6,003 nucleotides of DNA, taken from assembly GCA_015061765.1 (NCBI GenBank), contig SUVZ01000250.1, positions 1 to 6,003 on the forward strand. The letters are read 5' to 3'. The stretch comes from Lentisphaerota bacterium (GTDB lineage Bacteria > Verrucomicrobiota > Kiritimatiellia > RFP12 > UBA1067). The stretch's first letter is position 1. Each line of letters starts with the position of its first letter. Below are positions 4,601 through 6,003 of this stretch, in pieces. The position numbers and the translations under genes were made by a program. The notes beneath the pieces were generated by a model. The model searched no databases. It saw only the letters and a program-made list of their open reading frames with translations, and had not been told where the DNA came from.

Positions 4601-6003
4601 CCCACAAATGCATCTTCCGGTATGACCCGAATCCCATCGGGAATGTCAACCTCCGTCAATGCCGCACAACCGGCGAATATCCCTGACACCAACGCATTCT
4701 CACCTTCGGCGATCTCCACCGTCGTCAGATTGGCGTACGCGCTCGGGAAAAGCTCCTTCATCGTATTCAGATGCGTAGGCGTAGAAACGCCAATAAGCCT
4801 GCGGCAATCAAGAAACGCATTCGTTCCCACCGATTCAAGGCCGACCGGCAACGACACCGACAGCATCCTCCAGCAATTTGAAAACGCCCCTTCTCCAATA
4901 ATCTTTAATGCATCTGGACACTCCACGCCCGAAAAACTCGTGCAGTTTTCAAATGCGCTATCGCCGATCTCCTGCAATGAGGAAGGAAGTTTAACCGTCT
5001 GCGCATAGGTGCAATTGCGGAACGCTCCGTCCTCCACTCTCACAACACCCTCCGGCAGGTCGATATCCTCAAGATTCGTACATGACTTGAACGCATTGAC
5101 CCCTACATACTTAAGCGTGGACGGCAATGTTACGTTATCCAAGAGAGTCTGTCCTTCAAAAGCGTACGACGCAATGCCTTTCACTCCTTCAGGTATTTCA
5201 ACCGTGCCGCTTGCCGTTCCCATATATCCGAGAACCCATCCCTGCTCAATCCAAAAACCGTTTTCAACCTTTGAAAGCGACCGCAGATCATTATCTCCGA
5301 ACTTTTCCAATGTGGATGGAAGCTCAACTCTCTCCACCGCCTCAAGCCTGGTCAAACACCCATCCGGCAATGAAACAACCCCCTCTGCGAAGGACAGAAC
5401 CCTTAAGGACTCCTTCGAATCGGCGAACAACTCATTAAACGGGATCCCGCAATCCACACATTCATTCGTTACACACCATATTACCGATGCGATATTGGAG
5501 CATCCGGAAAACGCCGTACGGACGATATTCGTAAGTCCGGCCGGAAGCGACACCGAGGATAACGCCTCGCAACCGGTGAAGAAGCTATCCCCGATTCTGC
5601 CGACACTGCCGCCAAGAACGACATTCGTGATGTTAGCATACGAATCAGAGAAATATTTCGCCATCCACTGCGACTCATCTGTCACATATGGGATATGAAC
5701 GTTTCTGATCCCTGTACACCCGTCGAACGCCCCTTCCTCAATATCCGTCACACTGTCAGGGATATGGATTCCCGTAATATCCACATTCTCGGCAAACGCA
5801 TCCGCCGTGATGCCGACAACCGGACGCCCTGCGATTTCAGATGGAATCACCACATCATCCGTCGGCGCAACAAAGGGCTCCCCAAGCACAATAGGATCAT
5901 CGCCAGCCATCACAGGCCAAATTCCATTCCCTATCTGGATCTCCGCAATATACGTAATCGGGCACCCGTTCAATTCATCTCCAAATTGAACGGGTGCCCG
6001 ATT
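1627..6003 (-). CDS. Giant BspA-like leucine-rich repeat / InlB-repeat surface protein, 5' partial
   Basis: The frame is open from the window edge to a TAG at 1627-1629. Residues here count from a TTG at 5973, giving 1448. Order: lead-in (1-54), BspA/TpLRR leucine-rich repeats (LRR_5 type, 55-703), an LRR cap with STGWDG...LPEFWPEG...ITYW (704-754), two InlB/Flg_new repeats (756-823 and 826-902), a beta-sandwich module (906-1059), a third Flg_new repeat (1061-1131), a second sandwich (1135-1271) and a C-terminal module (1277-1448) ending FFMRVKMKQ. Proteins built this way are normally exported and act in surface binding or adhesion; the ligand here is unknown. No signal peptide follows TTG 5973, although GGAG lies just upstream, and the frame continues to the edge. 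I therefore take the true start to be outside the window. The final 48 bases fold back on themselves and may be artefactual. No catalytic domain is recognisable. Confidence 0.9.
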   Translation of the reverse strand, partial: NRAPVQFGDELNGCPITYIAEIQIGNGIWPVMAGDDPIVLGEPFVAPTDDVVIPSEIAGRPVVGITADAFAENVDITGIHIPDSVTDIEEGAFDGCTGIRNVHIPYVTDESQWMAKYFSDSYANITNVVLGGSVGRIGDSFFTGCEALSSVSLPAGLTNIVRTAFSGCSNIASVIWCVTNECVDCGIPFNELFADSKESLRVLSFAEGVVSLPDGCLTRLEAVERVELPSTLEKFGDNDLRSLSKVENGFWIEQGWVLGYMGTASGTVEIPEGVKGIASYAFEGQTLLDNVTLPSTLKYVGVNAFKSCTNLEDIDLPEGVVRVEDGAFRNCTYAQTVKLPSSLQEIGDSAFENCTSFSGVECPDALKIIGEGAFSNCWRMLSVSLPVGLESVGTNAFLDCRRLIGVSTPTHLNTMKELFPSAYANLTTVEIAEGENALVSGIFAGCAALTEVDIPDGIRVIPEDAFVGCLAVQSFNLPNTITNIGARAFSGLTQMTSFAFPAEIETIGDEAFAGCANLASLSLPEGVKHIGSRAFDGLALLARADIPGTVVEMGKTPFAGCGQIRAVSMPGNVATVKSLFPDAYGEIVSASVTVGTTCVGERLFADCSKLTSVDLPSTLVEIGECAFENCALLADAGIPAGVERLGEGAFLNCASLAKIALPNGLVTVPYQAFAGCEALAEIVIPENVSELEDSVFWGCSRLSKVYFVGNAPSCTASSYDGVPASLVTYVENGSTGWDGIETSKTLPEFWPEGTSNQITYWTPNRYDVTFDLSGGGDAFDVEQVTGTTYILPPDPERQGAVFDGWWTSADGGARVTAVTSVDLTRPHTFYARWKYNTYSVVFDANGGSGEMDEQRLTVETSAQLAENGFTRPGYAFLGWATEPEGEAVYPDKAEVINLAYDNNAIVTLYAVWSEREWTWADAVNATSSGLVFSGDVNNDAEWAIDYSTSHDGVVSLRSGAIGASAEYPERTMSTVKTEVVGEGAGEFWWKVNCEEMDAEYDEWYDYVVFTIDGEEVAKIAGDSGWQKVEYIITGAGKHTLAWTFTRDDYDEEGAGWENAAWLDEFVWTPNPVTVTFDAGGADGDVPDSIVKYADYELTLPGAGTLNNGEYVFRGWSDGETTYQAGATYVFGSADVTLTAVWELKVWTFAEAVDATTLSFTTGGDVNWAVDTSVGYTNGVSVKSGAISNGESTWIETKVNGAGTLTFRWKVMGGQYRNNPFAYAKVVVDDTEVASEYLTDRWEDVSLTIEGNKEHTIRWTYLRTSTRTAEGDCAWVDAVSWMPSAVAEPIPELSSTATAEQVAAALEGSADAKLAANITTAAEYAAYRTWALGLAGVTPQEVKNSAYSWLSFALDTDALMVAAPKEGDLMIGGFTQGSSAGVFDLSVSISGITVGDNATAANLEKVFGVEGAGLLDEREFKEANVDIEFDKPEGGKVKIKATPKDPTAKQFFMRVKMKQ
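1630..2145 (-). other. C-terminal module with FFMRVKMK tail
   Basis: Residues 1277-1448 start PIPELSSTATAEQVAAALEG and include an alanine-rich helical part around AAEYAAYRTWALGL. They continue through SAYSWLSFALDTDAL and KVFGVEGAGLLDE and end in a beta-rich part closing with AKQFFMRVKMKQ. It does not look like LPXTG, PEP-CTERM or a hydrophobic anchor, since there is no terminal membrane segment. From memory, tails of the FFMRVKM type recur at the ends of modular exported proteins in Kiritimatiellota-like genomes. A role in export or attachment is inference. Confidence 0.5.
2161..2571 (-). other. Beta-sandwich (carbohydrate-binding-like) module, copy 2
   Basis: Residues 1135-1271 run from VWTFAEAVDA to CAWVDAVSWMP. 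They align by eye with copy 1: GVSVKSGAIS for GVVSLRSGAIG, GTLTFRWKV for GEFWWKV, YAKVVVDDTEV for YVVFTIDGEEV, HTIRWTY for HTLAWTF, and AWVDAVSW for AWLDEFVW. The two copies are clearly homologous but diverged, so the duplication is old or the module was acquired twice. Confidence 0.55.
2581..2793 (-). repeat. Third InlB/Flg_new-type repeat
   Basis: Residues 1061-1131 begin PVTVTFDAGGADGDVP, carry YVFRGWSDGETTY in the middle and end VTLTAVW. This is the same repeat type as at 3268-3708, but it is placed between the two beta-sandwich copies, which gives an alternating repeat-sandwich-repeat-sandwich layout. Confidence 0.82.
2797..3258 (-). other. Beta-sandwich (carbohydrate-binding-like) module, copy 1
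   Basis: Residues 906-1059 run from EWTWADAVNA to WLDEFVWTP. Key stretches are GVVSLRSGAIG, GEFWWKVNCEE, YDYVVFTIDGEEV, GWQKVEYIITGAGKHTLAWTF (read as two strands) and AAWLDEFVW. The order of strands matches copy 2 at residues 1135-1271. It resembles a MAM- or CBM-like jelly roll, but no binding site can be assigned. It carries an acidic insert, DAEYDEWYDY, that copy 2 lacks. Confidence 0.55.
3268..3708 (-). repeat. Two tandem InlB B-type (Flg_new / Listeria-Bacteroides) repeats
   Basis: Residues 756-823 (YDVTFDLSGGG ... FDGWWTSADGG ... HTFYARW) and 826-902 (NTYSVVFDANGGSGE ... GYAFLGWATEPEG ... VTLYAVW) show the standard pattern. That pattern is a VTF/VVFD-x-x-GG strand, a central aromatic-GW with a small loop, and a closing LYAxW. 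These small beta-grasp-like modules are usually stalk or spacer units in secreted proteins. Confidence 0.88.
3712..3864 (-). other. LRR C-terminal cap and linker
   Basis: Residues 704-754 end the leucine-rich array. They contain ASLVTYVENGSTGWDG, then LPEFWPEGTSNQITYW. A motif of this kind, with STGWDG, a WP step and a terminal YW, commonly closes BspA-type arrays in modular surface proteins before InlB-type repeats begin. The assignment rests on my recollection of the family pattern. Confidence 0.6.
3865..5811 (-). repeat. Array of BspA/TpLRR leucine-rich repeats, 23-residue period
   Basis: About 23 units follow the pattern IG-x-x-AF-x-GC-x-x-L-x-x-V-x-LP-x-x-L, most exactly 23 residues (69 bases) long. 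Clean examples are IGDSAFENC (336), IGEGAFSNC (359), IGDEAFAGC (497), IGECAFENC (612) and LGEGAFLNC (635). Five units are longer, at residues 78-126 (49), 150-201 (52), 225-266 (42), 382-427 (46) and 543-588 (46). Three of these end in a degenerate second repeat of a distinct type. Units differ substantially in sequence, so the array is not a recent tandem expansion. Confidence 0.93.
5956..6003. repeat. 20-bp perfect inverted repeat with 8-base loop at window edge
   Basis: Bases 5956-5975 pair perfectly with 6003-5984 around the loop CATCTCCA (5976-5983). The repeat reaches the last base given, so it may continue beyond. It lies inside the open frame of the large minus-strand gene and includes the TTG at 5973. 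A fold-back (chimeric) read or contig end is the simplest explanation; a real hairpin in the gene is the alternative. Confidence 0.85.

Noticed and set aside
5009..5698. A 229-codon plus-strand open frame, with others at 4004-4255, 4367-4588 and 4622-5008.
   Set aside because: These are antisense shadows of the leucine-rich repeat array. The regular 69-base repeat keeps the opposite frames open and gives repetitive translations such as NA-x-SP.
3865..5811. The leucine-rich array as a recent tandem DNA expansion or minisatellite.
   Set aside because: The period is conserved at protein level, but units differ widely in DNA sequence, so this is an old protein repeat under structural constraint.

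Overview
This window holds two convergent genes separated by a 277-bp gap that carries two strong palindromes. The organism is probably an uncultured gut or anaerobic bacterium of the PVC group, most likely Kiritimatiellota or Verrucomicrobiota. I infer this from the architecture of the large minus-strand protein (BspA-type leucine-rich repeats, then InlB-type repeats, then jelly-roll-like modules, then a C-terminus ending FFMRVKMKQ). No phylogenetic marker gene is present, so this is a family-pattern judgement only.

Region 1 (about 1-125) holds the tail of an open plus-strand frame that runs in from the left edge. It also holds a strong Shine-Dalgarno sequence, AGGAGGT (84-90), followed by an ATG at 94 that is out of frame with the next gene. 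Region 2 (126-1349, plus strand) is an AT-rich AAA_14/DUF4143-type ATPase. Its homology begins upstream of any usable in-frame start codon, so its 5' end looks frameshifted or misassembled. Region 3 (1350-1626) is non-coding. It holds a 40-bp perfect palindrome (1466-1505) and a 30-bp near-perfect one (1568-1597). Their 20-bp cores align, with compensatory changes in both arms.

Region 4 (1627 to the right edge, minus strand) is a very large, GC-richer, repeat-built protein of at least 1448 residues, open at its 5' end. It contains about 23 leucine-rich units of 23 residues plus degenerate units, an LRR cap ending in ITYW, two tandem InlB/Flg_new repeats, a beta-sandwich module, a third InlB repeat, a second copy of the beta-sandwich module, and a C-terminal domain. 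The last 48 bases form a 20-bp inverted repeat with an 8-base loop that ends exactly at the window edge. This may be a fold-back assembly artefact.

Nothing links the two genes functionally. They converge and differ clearly in base composition, so the ATPase may be a transferred accessory gene beside a resident surface-protein gene. I see no tRNA, rRNA, CRISPR array or transposase.
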